From: Corynebacterium sp.
Lineage (GTDB): Bacteria; Actinomycetota; Actinomycetes; Mycobacteriales; Mycobacteriaceae
NCBI RefSeq assembly: GCF_030532325.1
Contig: NZ_JAUNLS010000008.1
Span: 1 to 64,000 of the forward strand
Direction of reading: 5' to 3'
DNA length: 64,000 nucleotides
Within the stretch, counting starts at the first letter, position 1; each line of letters begins with the position of its first letter. Made by a program: the position numbers and the translations under genes. The notes below the pieces were generated by a model that had not been told where the DNA came from, made no database searches, and saw only the letters and a program-made list of their open reading frames with translations. This document shows, piece after piece, positions 37,386 to 45,300 of the stretch.

Positions 37386-37599
37386 TGTCCCTCCCATTGT
37401 TGCAGTACGTGGTGCTCCCAAGAATTGCGAAAAGGCGACAGCGATGCAAAATACTTCGCACCAATCCTGCAAAGAATATTCACAGGCAAAGCAACGGGGC
37501 ACAATCCGCCCCCAAGCAGGCACTTTGCACGGGCTCGGCGGAAAGCATTTCTTCACCACATTCGCGGTTGGGGGCACCCGCTGTCATCTAAGAAGCCGT

Positions 37600-39315
37600 T
37601 TAGCGGATCAAGGGCGGAGCTTTTTCTTGTGGACCGCAGTAGCGAACTTCGCCATCGTCCAGCATCACGATCCAATCGCATTTTTGGGCAGTATCCATCG
37701 AATGCGTCACGATTATCCGGATTTCCTTCTCCCCACAGGGCGTAGTGAGAAGCCACCTCCGAAGCTCGGAGAGTCCCTGAGTATCCAACTCGGACTCGGG
37801 TTCGTCGACCACAATGACGTCACTATCGCTATGATGCGTTTCCCGCGCTAAAGCAACTCGTTTCCATTGCCCTCCGGACAAATCCGAAAACTCGTCCTGT
37901 TCGGAGGCATTGTTTGGCCGAAGATTCTTTTTCACAGTCAGATCCTGCATCGACCTGCTAGCCATGAGAGCCAAAGCATCTTTGCTCACTACTGGAGGGT
38001 TATCCAGTTCGATATTCTCAGAAAGAGTTCCTGTAAAGAACTTTGGGTCTTGGGGAACATAACGGATATCGCGTCCGGTAGCCACGTGAACGGCACCAGA
38101 CTGTGGCACGCGAACCCCTGCAATAATCTGCGCTAATGTACTTTTTCCAGAGCCATTTGGCCCCACGATTGCAGCCGTTGTACCCGCTGGGATTTGGATG
38201 CTGACGTGCCTCAAAGCCGTCTTCACAGCATGCTCGTGCCCATTCGCGAATGCGTAGCACACATCGTCTATGAGAACGTCATACCGATCACCAGCGGCGA
38301 GTTCACAGCCCTTTCCACTCGATTCTTGTGGCAACTCCGCCTCCATGGCGTGGGGCGTCACTAGCGAATCTACCCAACGACGAACTGCCATATCAGTCGA
38401 ATGCAACGACGCTGCTGTATAGAACGCCATGTCTGCACCGCCGATGATTCGAGGCGTAAGGAACAACAGTGCGGCAATCTCAGGCACACCGTAGGCGCCA
38501 TAGTGGAGCATCATGAATCCGGCTAAGCCCAGGCCGGCGAGCACTAGAACGAGCCCTGAACAGCTCAACATGAAGCTTTGAACGAGAGCTCTGCGTTGCG
38601 GATTCACCCACTCCCGGGCATGTTTCACAATGTGCTTGCTATACAGCTGCTGTGCTCCGAGTAGTCGAAGTTCATCGGCGCCCCTCCCCATTGTTAGACA
38701 ATCTATTAACTGATGAGCTCTAGCCAACTTAGATGCTTCGGAATCGGCACTTCGCTCAATCCGCGATTGTGCAACAAACCCAATTGCCGCCTGCCCCAGG
38801 CTCAACACCACTGGGATGAGCAACCACGGGCTAATAACCCATGCAGCGACAACAATTGACGCGAAGCTTGCCAGATTAGAAAGCGCCACAAACCAGCTGT
38901 TCAAACCCCTCCCAACGTCACCACGCCGCTGATTGACAAGTGCAAGACTTTTCTGTCGAGCGGAATTCTCAAAGTCCTCTAGAGATGTGGCACCTGCCAT
39001 GGAATCTAAAGTCGCTGCATCACTGTGATTATTAAAAACGTCAACCACGTACAGGCGTGCATTTGTTCCCGCGGCCGCGAGAGTAGTAGACATCCCGGTC
39101 AATACGGCCAATACCACGCCAGCAGTTAATGCCTGAATAGGGCTTCTCTCTAGGATTTCCCTGGTAATCCACTCAATCAGCCACACCTGAACGACCAAGA
39201 GAAAACTAAAAACGATTTCAGCAGCAGAAATCGCCATGTGCTTCGGCGCTAACTTCCACCCCTGCACAAAGAGAAAGCCCATTCGTTGCAGCGGCGTATC
39301 AGGATACTTGCGCAT
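37600..39315 (-). CDS. ABC exporter (membrane + ATPase), peptide-island transporter 2
   Basis: 571 residues from ATG 39315, which is preceded by GGGAGGCAGG; it overlaps the preceding ABC gene by 17 nt. About six membrane spans (residues 20-320) and one ATPase domain with Walker A GPNGSGKST, signature LSGGQWKRVALARE, Walker B VIVVDEPESELD and switch His IVTHSMD. It is AT-richer than the core genes around it. As the last gene of an operon that begins with a 26-residue peptide, it is most simply an exporter or self-protection pump, probably a heterodimer with the upstream ABC protein. Confidence 0.88.
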   Translation of the reverse strand: MRKYPDTPLQRMGFLFVQGWKLAPKHMAISAAEIVFSFLLVVQVWLIEWITREILERSPIQALTAGVVLAVLTGMSTTLAAAGTNARLYVVDVFNNHSDAATLDSMAGATSLEDFENSARQKSLALVNQRRGDVGRGLNSWFVALSNLASFASIVVAAWVISPWLLIPVVLSLGQAAIGFVAQSRIERSADSEASKLARAHQLIDCLTMGRGADELRLLGAQQLYSKHIVKHAREWVNPQRRALVQSFMLSCSGLVLVLAGLGLAGFMMLHYGAYGVPEIAALLFLTPRIIGGADMAFYTAASLHSTDMAVRRWVDSLVTPHAMEAELPQESSGKGCELAAGDRYDVLIDDVCYAFANGHEHAVKTALRHVSIQIPAGTTAAIVGPNGSGKSTLAQIIAGVRVPQSGAVHVATGRDIRYVPQDPKFFTGTLSENIELDNPPVVSKDALALMASRSMQDLTVKKNLRPNNASEQDEFSDLSGGQWKRVALARETHHSDSDVIVVDEPESELDTQGLSELRRWLLTTPCGEKEIRIIVTHSMDTAQKCDWIVMLDDGEVRYCGPQEKAPPLIR

Positions 39316-40894
39316 GGAACCTGCCTCCCGAAATCTCCACCACTCGATCCGCGTACCGCGTTTCTTGCGCATCGTGAGTACTGAAGACGACAATGAGCGA
39401 CGGGTTTTGCTGCCTAATCGCGTTCAAATGCTCGAAGAAATCACGCGTCGCCGCAGTGTCCAAGGACCGGCACGGCTCATCTAAGAGAACAGCACCGTCG
39501 TGCTCTGCGGCATGGAGAAGAGTACGCACCAAGTGCAGACGTTGCCATTGCCCACCAGACAAGCCCTTGCGGGGATCAGCATCAAAGTTCACCAGCTCGC
39601 AGAGTGGGAATGCTCGTGGCGGTGTTTCGCTCTTCAAAAAGCTGTCTCTCAAAGGCAATGGAAAGCGTGGGGGATCCTGAAATGCCATTACCGGCGTTCC
39701 GGCCACACAAACTTCACCACTGTCCGGAACAAGCAAACCAGCACAAAGAGATAAGGCTGTTGACTTTCCCGCCCCGTTCGCACCAGTCAGGGCAACTAAC
39801 TCGCCCGGCAGAACTTCCAATGAAGCATTGACAAGAATAGGCTCAGACTGCCGACTGTAAGTCACGTTTTTCATTGTCAATCCGACGGGCTCAGCTATCG
39901 GCGAGTTAGCTTCTCGGTGATCCTCTCGGACAAACGACAATCCACTGGAGATCTCCCGCAACACTCGCGTGGACTTTGCAAGAGCAACTCCGGAATCACC
40001 GGTTGGCCCCAACCCCTCAAGAGCGAGCATCAGCGGAATAGTGCTCGCTACCAATCCCAGTGAAACTGTGCCTGATAAAGACTGGGAGATAACAACAGAG
40101 CAACTAATCGCAAGTGCAACTACCTCAGCTACGTTGCTGAAGATGAGCGGTATCAACGCTTTCTGACGTACCTGAAGTGACATCGCGGAAACCTCGCGCG
40201 CTCGCTTTCTAAACAGAGACGAAAGAAAGCCAAATGCACGCAGATGGACAAAGTCAACTCTTCCGGCATGAGCTTGGGATACTAGATCTTGGGCGTAGCT
40301 ATTCTTTGCCGATATGTCCTCTGGCTCTACTTCAAGCCAACGCTGGAAATAATGTCCATTCACAATGAATGCCATTGCGAGCAACATCGCACAAACAATA
40401 TTCCACTGGATCAAAAAGAATAACGCAACCAATGAAGTAAGCCGCATCTTGAATACTTCGCCAGCCAGCGCAATGCATTCACGAAACCACCATTGCTGGG
40501 TATCGCTAACGAAAGCACGAGGTGTGTAGTCAGGCCTGCCCACAAGCATTGGCACGTGTTCCAACGCCTTCACTTGAAGATCTAGCTGAAGCCCTTGAAC
40601 TACATAATCAATAAGAAGCGGGCCAACAACGGCACATACGACGATCCCCCCAACAAGAGCTGCATCAAGAGCGGAAACTTCTCCCGTGGCTACGAAGATG
40701 TCAATCACTCTTCCAGCGACCGGAAAGAAGGCGATCGAAACAACTGCCACGGCACTAGTCAGGACAACAAACAGACTTCCTCGGAAGGGATAAAGCCGTA
40801 TCAGCTGAAAAGCCCATGCGAGACCTGAGTTGGTTTCAAGGACGCGAGTTCGAACCTCGATAACTGATGTTTTTAATTTTTCAATCGTACCCAA
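39299..40894 (-). CDS. ABC exporter (membrane + ATPase), peptide-island transporter 1
   Basis: 531 residues from TTG 40894 with GAGGTG six bases upstream. Membrane spans occupy about residues 38-300. The ATPase domain has Walker A GANGAGKST, signature LSGGQWQRLHLVRTLL, Walker B AVLLDEPCRSLD and switch His in FSTHDAQ. It shares the LSGGQW signature with its partner, which suggests a paralogous pair. The start lies 17 nt after the ancestral end (40911) of the helical-repeat gene, so all were one operon. Composition is low-GC and foreign-looking. Confidence 0.88.
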   Translation of the reverse strand: MGTIEKLKTSVIEVRTRVLETNSGLAWAFQLIRLYPFRGSLFVVLTSAVAVVSIAFFPVAGRVIDIFVATGEVSALDAALVGGIVVCAVVGPLLIDYVVQGLQLDLQVKALEHVPMLVGRPDYTPRAFVSDTQQWWFRECIALAGEVFKMRLTSLVALFFLIQWNIVCAMLLAMAFIVNGHYFQRWLEVEPEDISAKNSYAQDLVSQAHAGRVDFVHLRAFGFLSSLFRKRAREVSAMSLQVRQKALIPLIFSNVAEVVALAISCSVVISQSLSGTVSLGLVASTIPLMLALEGLGPTGDSGVALAKSTRVLREISSGLSFVREDHREANSPIAEPVGLTMKNVTYSRQSEPILVNASLEVLPGELVALTGANGAGKSTALSLCAGLLVPDSGEVCVAGTPVMAFQDPPRFPLPLRDSFLKSETPPRAFPLCELVNFDADPRKGLSGGQWQRLHLVRTLLHAAEHDGAVLLDEPCRSLDTAATRDFFEHLNAIRQQNPSLIVVFSTHDAQETRYADRVVEISGGRFHAQVS

Positions 40895-41059
40895 CTATTG
40901 CACCTCACCACTAGTGAAATGGATAAGGGGGTAGAGTCTTAGCTCTTGCTAATAGTTCCAATCCACGAGAATGACTGCCATTTTTCCTAGACAGCTCCTC
41001 AAATAAACTAGAAAAACCACGGACACCGAAAAACGTCGGGATTAGAACCTTTGCACAGT

Positions 41060-41117
41060 TGAACGCTTCATCAAATTGCCCATTCAACTGAACGCTTCAT
41101 CAAATTGCCCATTCAAC
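41060..41117. repeat. 29-bp tandem duplication in the helical-repeat gene
   Basis: A 29-base unit occurs twice head to tail at 41060-41088 and 41089-41117, identical in both copies. It begins TGAACGCTTCATCAAATTGC. Because 29 is not a multiple of three, the second copy shifts the reading frame of the gene that crosses it and creates the present stop at 41084. Confidence 0.95.
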
Positions 41118-42307
41118 CCGTACAAACGCATACCGTCGTAAACAACTTTTTCGTCTATTTGACAACGTAGCTTCGCTTGTTCAAAAGTTTCCAAAGCTTT
41201 TTCATACTGGCCTGTTTTAATAAAACAATCTATAACAAGCTTATGGGCACCATAGAAGTCAGACTCACATCTAGCCGACTGCAATGCATAGTCAACTGAG
41301 CCCTCAAAATCTCCAGAACGGAATAATAATCGAGCCATATTTAGCAAGGCGACAGATTCGAGATGCACCAAGTGATGGGACCGCTCTTGTCCGCCCTTTG
41401 CTTGTGCAATTGATTCCAATGCTAAGCGCTTCGCCAACATCCCGTCTTTAACCTTCATCGCCGCTAGCGCAGCAGCATTGAGCAAAAAGGTTCTGTCCTC
41501 CAACCCAAGTTCCTTCTGCTGTTCTTGCGACATCCACGGCAATAGAATGTCAAGAGCCTTCTTTGAATTCTGCAAGTTGGTCGGAAAATATCGGGAATAA
41601 AACGTAGAGACAAGTACGTCCAATTCCAACCGATCTGAAATAGATAGAGCCTCCCTATCTATAGATTGCAGGGTATCCCACCCTTCCACAGTCCTTGAAT
41701 TGATCTGTAGTAAAGATGCTTTTAGGAGCAACAGCTCAGGAGACAGCGCGGTTCCGCGCTGTTCATGAAACAGCAATAAAGCCAAAGGATTAACAGGATC
41801 ACCAGCAACCGATAGTTTTAGCAACTGATGCATATCGAGCCCGGTTTTAGAAGTGGCACTAAATCGCACAATTCTTGAGGGCGACTTGGACAGATCCTCT
41901 ACCACTTCAAAGTCCGCGGTTGCATTCAGGAAGGGGCGTTCAACTCCAATTTGTTTTGGAATCGGTTTACTATTCACAAATAATGAAGCCGCAGCAACCC
42001 ATGCCGCAACTGCACTTTTTTGTATTTCCAACTGGTCATTTTTACAAAGCTCGAAGCGACTAAATGCGTACTCAATTTCCTCCGGTTCAGAGGCCAAAAC
42101 CACAGCAGCAACGCGTGAATAGATCGCTTGCGGAGGAAATATCCTACCCCCAGTCCGCTTCTGGTGATTCAATCCCACTCTTTTAGTGCGCAATACCGCT
42201 CCACAGGATAGATTTTGCTTCTCTTGACCCGCGTGCCGTGCGTTTCCTTCTTCAGGCCATATTCGACTAGGCGATAGATATTTTAAGACAGGATTAAATT
42301 CAACCAT
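41084..42307 (-). CDS. Large helical-repeat protein of the peptide island, truncated
   Basis: 407 residues from ATG 42307 (GGGGC upstream; ATG 42322 is possible). No family is recognised. The C-terminal half is built of paired helices like TPR units (EDRTFLLNAAALAAMKVKDG, SVALLNMARLLFRSGDFEG, KLVIDCFIKTGQYEKALETF). The N-terminal 80 residues are basic and less ordered. It may bind the small peptide or activate its maturation; no catalytic motif is visible. Removing one copy of the 29-bp duplication restores 49 further codons (NCAKVLIPTFFGVRGF to PPYPFH) with a stop at 40911, 17 nt before the ABC gene. The present form is therefore probably damaged. Confidence 0.7.
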   Translation of the reverse strand: MVEFNPVLKYLSPSRIWPEEGNARHAGQEKQNLSCGAVLRTKRVGLNHQKRTGGRIFPPQAIYSRVAAVVLASEPEEIEYAFSRFELCKNDQLEIQKSAVAAWVAAASLFVNSKPIPKQIGVERPFLNATADFEVVEDLSKSPSRIVRFSATSKTGLDMHQLLKLSVAGDPVNPLALLLFHEQRGTALSPELLLLKASLLQINSRTVEGWDTLQSIDREALSISDRLELDVLVSTFYSRYFPTNLQNSKKALDILLPWMSQEQQKELGLEDRTFLLNAAALAAMKVKDGMLAKRLALESIAQAKGGQERSHHLVHLESVALLNMARLLFRSGDFEGSVDYALQSARCESDFYGAHKLVIDCFIKTGQYEKALETFEQAKLRCQIDEKVVYDGMRLYGLNGQFDEAFS

Positions 42308-42327
42308 GGCTGCCCCAATCATAAAGG

Positions 42328-42351
42328 GAGCGCCGGCGATTCCCGGCGCTC
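42328..42351 (-). terminator. Intergenic stem-loop after the small peptide gene
   Basis: Arms GAGCGCCGG (42328-42336) and CCGGCGCTC (42343-42351) with a six-base loop lie seven bases after the peptide stop and just before the next start. The sequence CCCTTTATG follows on the minus strand. Such attenuators after precursor genes let the peptide be made in excess of the downstream proteins. Confidence 0.65.
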
Positions 42352-42358
42352 GAGTTAG

Positions 42359-42439
42359 TTACTTGCAGTGACGGTATGCGGGCGCGCAGCCCATAAAGGC
42401 TTCGTCCAGCAGCAGCTCTTCGAGAGTTGCGTGTCTCAT
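42359..42439 (-). CDS. 26-residue two-cysteine peptide (possible bacteriocin or signal precursor)
   Basis: A very short gene with an ideal ribosome binding site (AAAGGAGGG, four bases before ATG 42439) and a strong promoter. The first half is acidic and helical (LEELLLDEAF), like a leader recognised by processing or export proteins. The C-terminal part is GCAPAYRHCK, with Cys18 and Cys25 seven residues apart. It is first in the operon, followed by a stem-loop, a helical-repeat protein and two ABC exporters. It could be a ribosomally made modified peptide, a disulfide-closed peptide, or a pheromone. No known modification enzyme is next to it, so the class is open. Confidence 0.65.
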   Translation of the reverse strand: MRHATLEELLLDEAFMGCAPAYRHCK

Positions 42440-42468
42440 AGTCCCTCCTTTCTTTGCTGTATATCATA

Positions 42469-42497
42469 GTTATACTCTCACGTGTTTTATAACACAA
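42469..42497 (-). promoter_or_regulatory. Promoter of the peptide operon
   Basis: On the minus strand TTGTGT (42497-42492), a 17-base spacer and TATAAC (42474-42469), 30 bases before the peptide ATG. A palindrome GTGTTATAAAACAC (42482-42495) overlaps the -35 box and may be an operator. Confidence 0.6.
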
Positions 42498-42676
42498 TAG
42501 CCTACGGGCATATAAAACTCGATGAGCTCATTGATGGCCCGAGCTTGCCAAGTAAATGCGCTTCGGGTTTAACCGTGGGTAGTACCGGCTCAATACTGAA
42601 AGCGTTAGCAGCATGAAGTTCGGCACGTTCACATATACGCAACTGGCGAATCTTCCCAAGTTTGTTTATCCAATGA

Positions 42677-43270
42677 CTCTTTGGACTCGGAGCCGAGACA
42701 CTTGCCGAAGTTGCCACAACTGTCCACCACACCCGAATCACGTTCAATGACTGGCTCAAACAACGCACCTACCGCAGCTGCCTTACCCCAGAACAAGTAC
42801 CCACATGGGTAAACACCAACCAAAAATGGTGGTACACCCACCGCAATGCCCGCAGAGCACTACGACGACTAGAAAAGCTGCTCAAAGCAGGCGAACTCTT
42901 CGTCTTCCTTACCCCACCCCAAGGCACCACCACTGACCTCAAGTCCACCACAAACCTCCTAGAAGGAGGAATCAACAAACAGCTCAAAGACCTCGCCGGC
43001 AAACACCGCGGCATGTTCGACGAACACCAACGCATCACCATGGACTGGTGGCTCTACCACCACACCCCATCACCAAGACCACCACTCGAGCTAGCCAAAG
43101 AACAAGACTTCGGCCGCCTAGGAGAACAAGCCGCACACCAAGCCTGGCAACAAGAACAACAGCAACGCTACGGCAGCCCCGACGGACGCCCAGCAACCTA
43201 CGACACCGGCATCGACCAAGAATGGAACCCCAGCATAGGCATCAGAAAGGGCTGGGCCGGCAAAGGCTAA
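42677..43270 (+). pseudogene. IS1249-type transposase, C-terminal remnant
   Basis: An open stretch of 197 codons follows an in-frame TGA at 42674 and has no start. It includes FNDWLKQRTYRSC and DLKSTTNLLEGGINKQLKDL, followed by FDEHQRITMDWWLYHH. The LEGGIN and EHQR...WWLYHH blocks resemble the C-terminal part of IS1249-group transposases of corynebacteria. The catalytic N-terminal half is missing. It marks the right border of the peptide island, next to two tRNA genes. Confidence 0.7.
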
Positions 43271-43361
43271 ATCCACACAAAATGTCCCTTAAGATGACAC
43301 GCCGCAAATCCACACAAAAGGCCTCTTAACCCGGAGACGCTGGGACAATTCGGCACACACG

Positions 43362-43398
43362 AACACCCTCCAGCCAGAATGACTGGAGGGTGTTTTCC
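43362..43398. terminator. Hairpin next to tRNA-Ala (TGC)
   Basis: Perfect 12-base arms AACACCCTCCAG (43362-43373) and CTGGAGGGTGTT (43383-43394) lie six bases from the tRNA 3' end. A TTTTCC run is on the plus side and a weaker TTCGTG on the minus side, so it may work in both directions. Confidence 0.7.
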
Positions 43399-43400
43399 TG

Positions 43401-43473
43401 TGGAGCATAGGAGAATCGAACTCCTGACCTTCTGCTTGCAAAGCAGATGCTCTACCAATTGAGCTAATGCCCC
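43401..43473 (-). tRNA. tRNA-Ala (TGC)
   Basis: 73 bases on the minus strand: acceptor GGGGCAT/ATGCTCC, D-arm TAGCTCAATTGGTAGAGC, anticodon stem TCTGC/GCAGA with loop TTTGCAA (anticodon TGC), T-arm AGGAGTTCGATTCTCCT, discriminator A. Confidence 0.96.
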
Positions 43474-43484
43474 ATTGTTCCTGG

Positions 43485-43558
43485 TGGGCCTAGCTGGAAT
43501 CGAACCAGCGACCTCATCGTTATCAGCGATGCGCTCTAACCGACTGAGCTATAGGCCC
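43485..43558 (-). tRNA. tRNA-Ile (GAT)
   Basis: 74 bases on the minus strand: acceptor GGGCCTA/TAGGCCC, discriminator A, D-arm TAGCTCAGTCGGTTAGAGC, anticodon stem CATCG/CGATG with loop CTGATAA (anticodon GAT), T-arm GCTGGTTCGATTCCAGC. It is transcribed towards the tRNA-Ala gene 11 bases away. Confidence 0.96.
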
Positions 43559-43745
43559 CTAGCGGAACGAGTAGTAACTCTACATAGAACCCTCCACAGA
43601 ACACAAATCGCATGGTCAACCATGGTTTTAATACGGTTTGCACGGGCGGCAGGCGCACGCCTATCCGCCCGGCGATTCACGCGCGTGATGTGATGATAGG
43701 CACTATATTGATACAGCATTAGCCACAACACATAGGAGGCGTTCT

Positions 43746-44678
43746 ATGACGACTTTTCTGCCGCATGCGGTGAACCTCTCAGAGTGGAGAGACTTCCTGG
43801 CGCAGAACTTCGCCTCCTTGCGTACCGCCGAAGCACCCAACGCCCAAGACTTCAGCGCCGCCTTTGAGCGCAGACTCGTGGGCAACATCGAAATCTATGA
43901 CATCGCCACCGAGGCACACACCCTGGAGCGCTCCCCGCAGCTCATTAGCCGCGATGCGCCGCGTGACGTCAAGATCTACCTGCAGCTCACCGGGACGAGC
44001 ATCGTGGAGCAGGGACCGCGCTCCTGTTCCTTGCGGCCGGGAGAGCTCACCATTTTTGTTACCCACCAGCCCTACGTCGTGCGCTTCCCCCAATCGCAGA
44101 CGGGGCTGCTGATCAAGTTCCCGGCCTCCCTCGTCACCGCCACGGTGGAGCTGATGGAAAGGATTTCCACCACGGTTATCAAGGATTCCGAGGGTATGGG
44201 CGCCGTGCTCATCCCGGCGCTGCGCGCTTTGGGTAGCGCGCCTGAGCTGTCTGCCGACGCCCTCTCCGCGCAGGCCCTGGAGCATCTCCTGGAGGGGGTC
44301 GTGCTGGCCGTCGCCCAGCAGCAGCTCTCCCAGCACGAGCGCATCGGGGACCAGCTCTTTGTCAAGGCCACCGAGCACATCGACCTCAACCTGGGCGATC
44401 CGGAACTCAGCCCCAAAACCGTGGCCGACGCCCTATTTGTCTCACTGCGCAACCTGCAAAAGCACTTCGCGGATCATAATCTCACCGTGACCAGATTTAT
44501 CCGCTCCCGCCGCTTACACATGATTCGGCGCGACCTAGCCAACCCGAGCTTTCAGCACCTTTCCATCATGGACATCGCGGAATCACACGGGGTGACCGAC
44601 GCCAGCTACATGTCGCGCTCCTTCAAGTCCGAGTTCGGGCTCAGCCCGCGGGCGTACCGGCTGCGCGCGGCCGGATGA
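43746..44678 (+). CDS. AraC-family regulator (cupin-like N-terminus)
   Basis: 310 residues. The N-terminal half (about 1-180) resembles the AraC-like ligand-binding domain (PF14525 type), with VKIYLQLTGTSIVEQGPRSC and LRPGELTIFVTHQPYVV. The C-terminal half (about 205-310) carries two helix-turn-helix units: SPKTVADALFVSLRNLQKHF and IMDIAESHGVTDASYMSRSF, followed by KSEFGLSPRAYR. Regulators with this N-terminus often control catabolic genes such as amine oxidases. A flavin amine oxidase lies 2 kb downstream on the other strand, so a link is possible but not shown. GGAGG precedes the ATG. Confidence 0.92.
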   Translation: MTTFLPHAVNLSEWRDFLAQNFASLRTAEAPNAQDFSAAFERRLVGNIEIYDIATEAHTLERSPQLISRDAPRDVKIYLQLTGTSIVEQGPRSCSLRPGELTIFVTHQPYVVRFPQSQTGLLIKFPASLVTATVELMERISTTVIKDSEGMGAVLIPALRALGSAPELSADALSAQALEHLLEGVVLAVAQQQLSQHERIGDQLFVKATEHIDLNLGDPELSPKTVADALFVSLRNLQKHFADHNLTVTRFIRSRRLHMIRRDLANPSFQHLSIMDIAESHGVTDASYMSRSFKSEFGLSPRAYRLRAAG

Positions 44679-44743
44679 TTGTCCACCACCAGTTGCTTCA
44701 CCACACCGGCACACAGCTCGCTCTACGGTTCAGCACAGGCCTT

Positions 44744-44762
44744 TATACCCCATAGGGGTATA
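44744..44762 (+). promoter_or_regulatory. CsoR-like copper operator
   Basis: A perfect palindrome TATACCCCATAGGGGTATA, the form of CsoR operators (inverted ACCCC/GGGGT pairs around a short centre). It lies about 100 bases before the DUF1541 lipoprotein start. Confidence 0.7.
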
Positions 44763-44864
44763 GTCGGACTCGCGCGGCGGTCTCCCGATCGCCCACGACT
44801 ATGTCCGATACAAATTCAGCGAAGCCAAAACAACGAGTATTCAACAACGTTTAAGGAGTGAGCA

Positions 44865-45290
44865 ATGACCAAGCCTTTCGTCGCCACCGCAGCCGCAGCC
44901 GTCCTCGCCGCAGGCCTTAGCGCCTGCACCCCGCCCAACGAGAACCCCTCCCCCGGCACCTCTGCCCAGGAGACCGCCGCCAGTGAGGGGAGCACGAGTA
45001 CTGCGGCCGAGGGCCATGACCAGGGCTCCAGCCACTCCGGACACGAGGGAATGGAGCACCCCACCGACGGCGGCCCCGTCCCCGCCGGGATGCAGCCGGC
45101 GGCTGACCCCGCCTTCCCGGTTGGCTCCACCGTTACCCTCAACACCGACCACATGCCGGGCATGGAGGGGGCCACGGCCACCATTGATTCCTCCACCGAC
45201 CAAACTGTGTACGTGGTTGACTACGAGGCCGACGGCACGCAGTGGAAGAACCACAAGTGGGTCGTGGAGGATGAAATCCAGCCTGCCTAA
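44865..45290 (+). CDS. DUF1541 (YdhK-like) copper-linked lipoprotein
   Basis: 141 residues. Lipoprotein signal with lipobox LSAC (Cys near 22), then an acidic Ser/Thr/His-rich linker with several HS and HE pairs. A single DUF1541 unit (about 82-138) follows, with GSTVTLNTDHMPGMEGATAT, QTVYVVDYEADGT and HKWVVEDEI. Bacillus YdhK carries two such units; here there is one. The Met/His residues in DHMPGM could bind copper. A CsoR-type operator upstream supports a copper-responsive envelope role. The ATG follows AAGGAG. Confidence 0.85.
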   Translation: MTKPFVATAAAAVLAAGLSACTPPNENPSPGTSAQETAASEGSTSTAAEGHDQGSSHSGHEGMEHPTDGGPVPAGMQPAADPAFPVGSTVTLNTDHMPGMEGATATIDSSTDQTVYVVDYEADGTQWKNHKWVVEDEIQPA

Positions 45291-45300
45291 TTAGCCCTAA

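Noticed and set aside
37398-37599. Possible RamB-like CACTTTGCAC site upstream of sucC
   Set aside because: Match to the recalled RamB pattern is partial and single; no better evidence in the 200-base interval.
38018-40828. Several short frames opposite the island ABC genes
   Set aside because: All overlap well-supported ABC transporter motifs on the minus strand and have no start signals.
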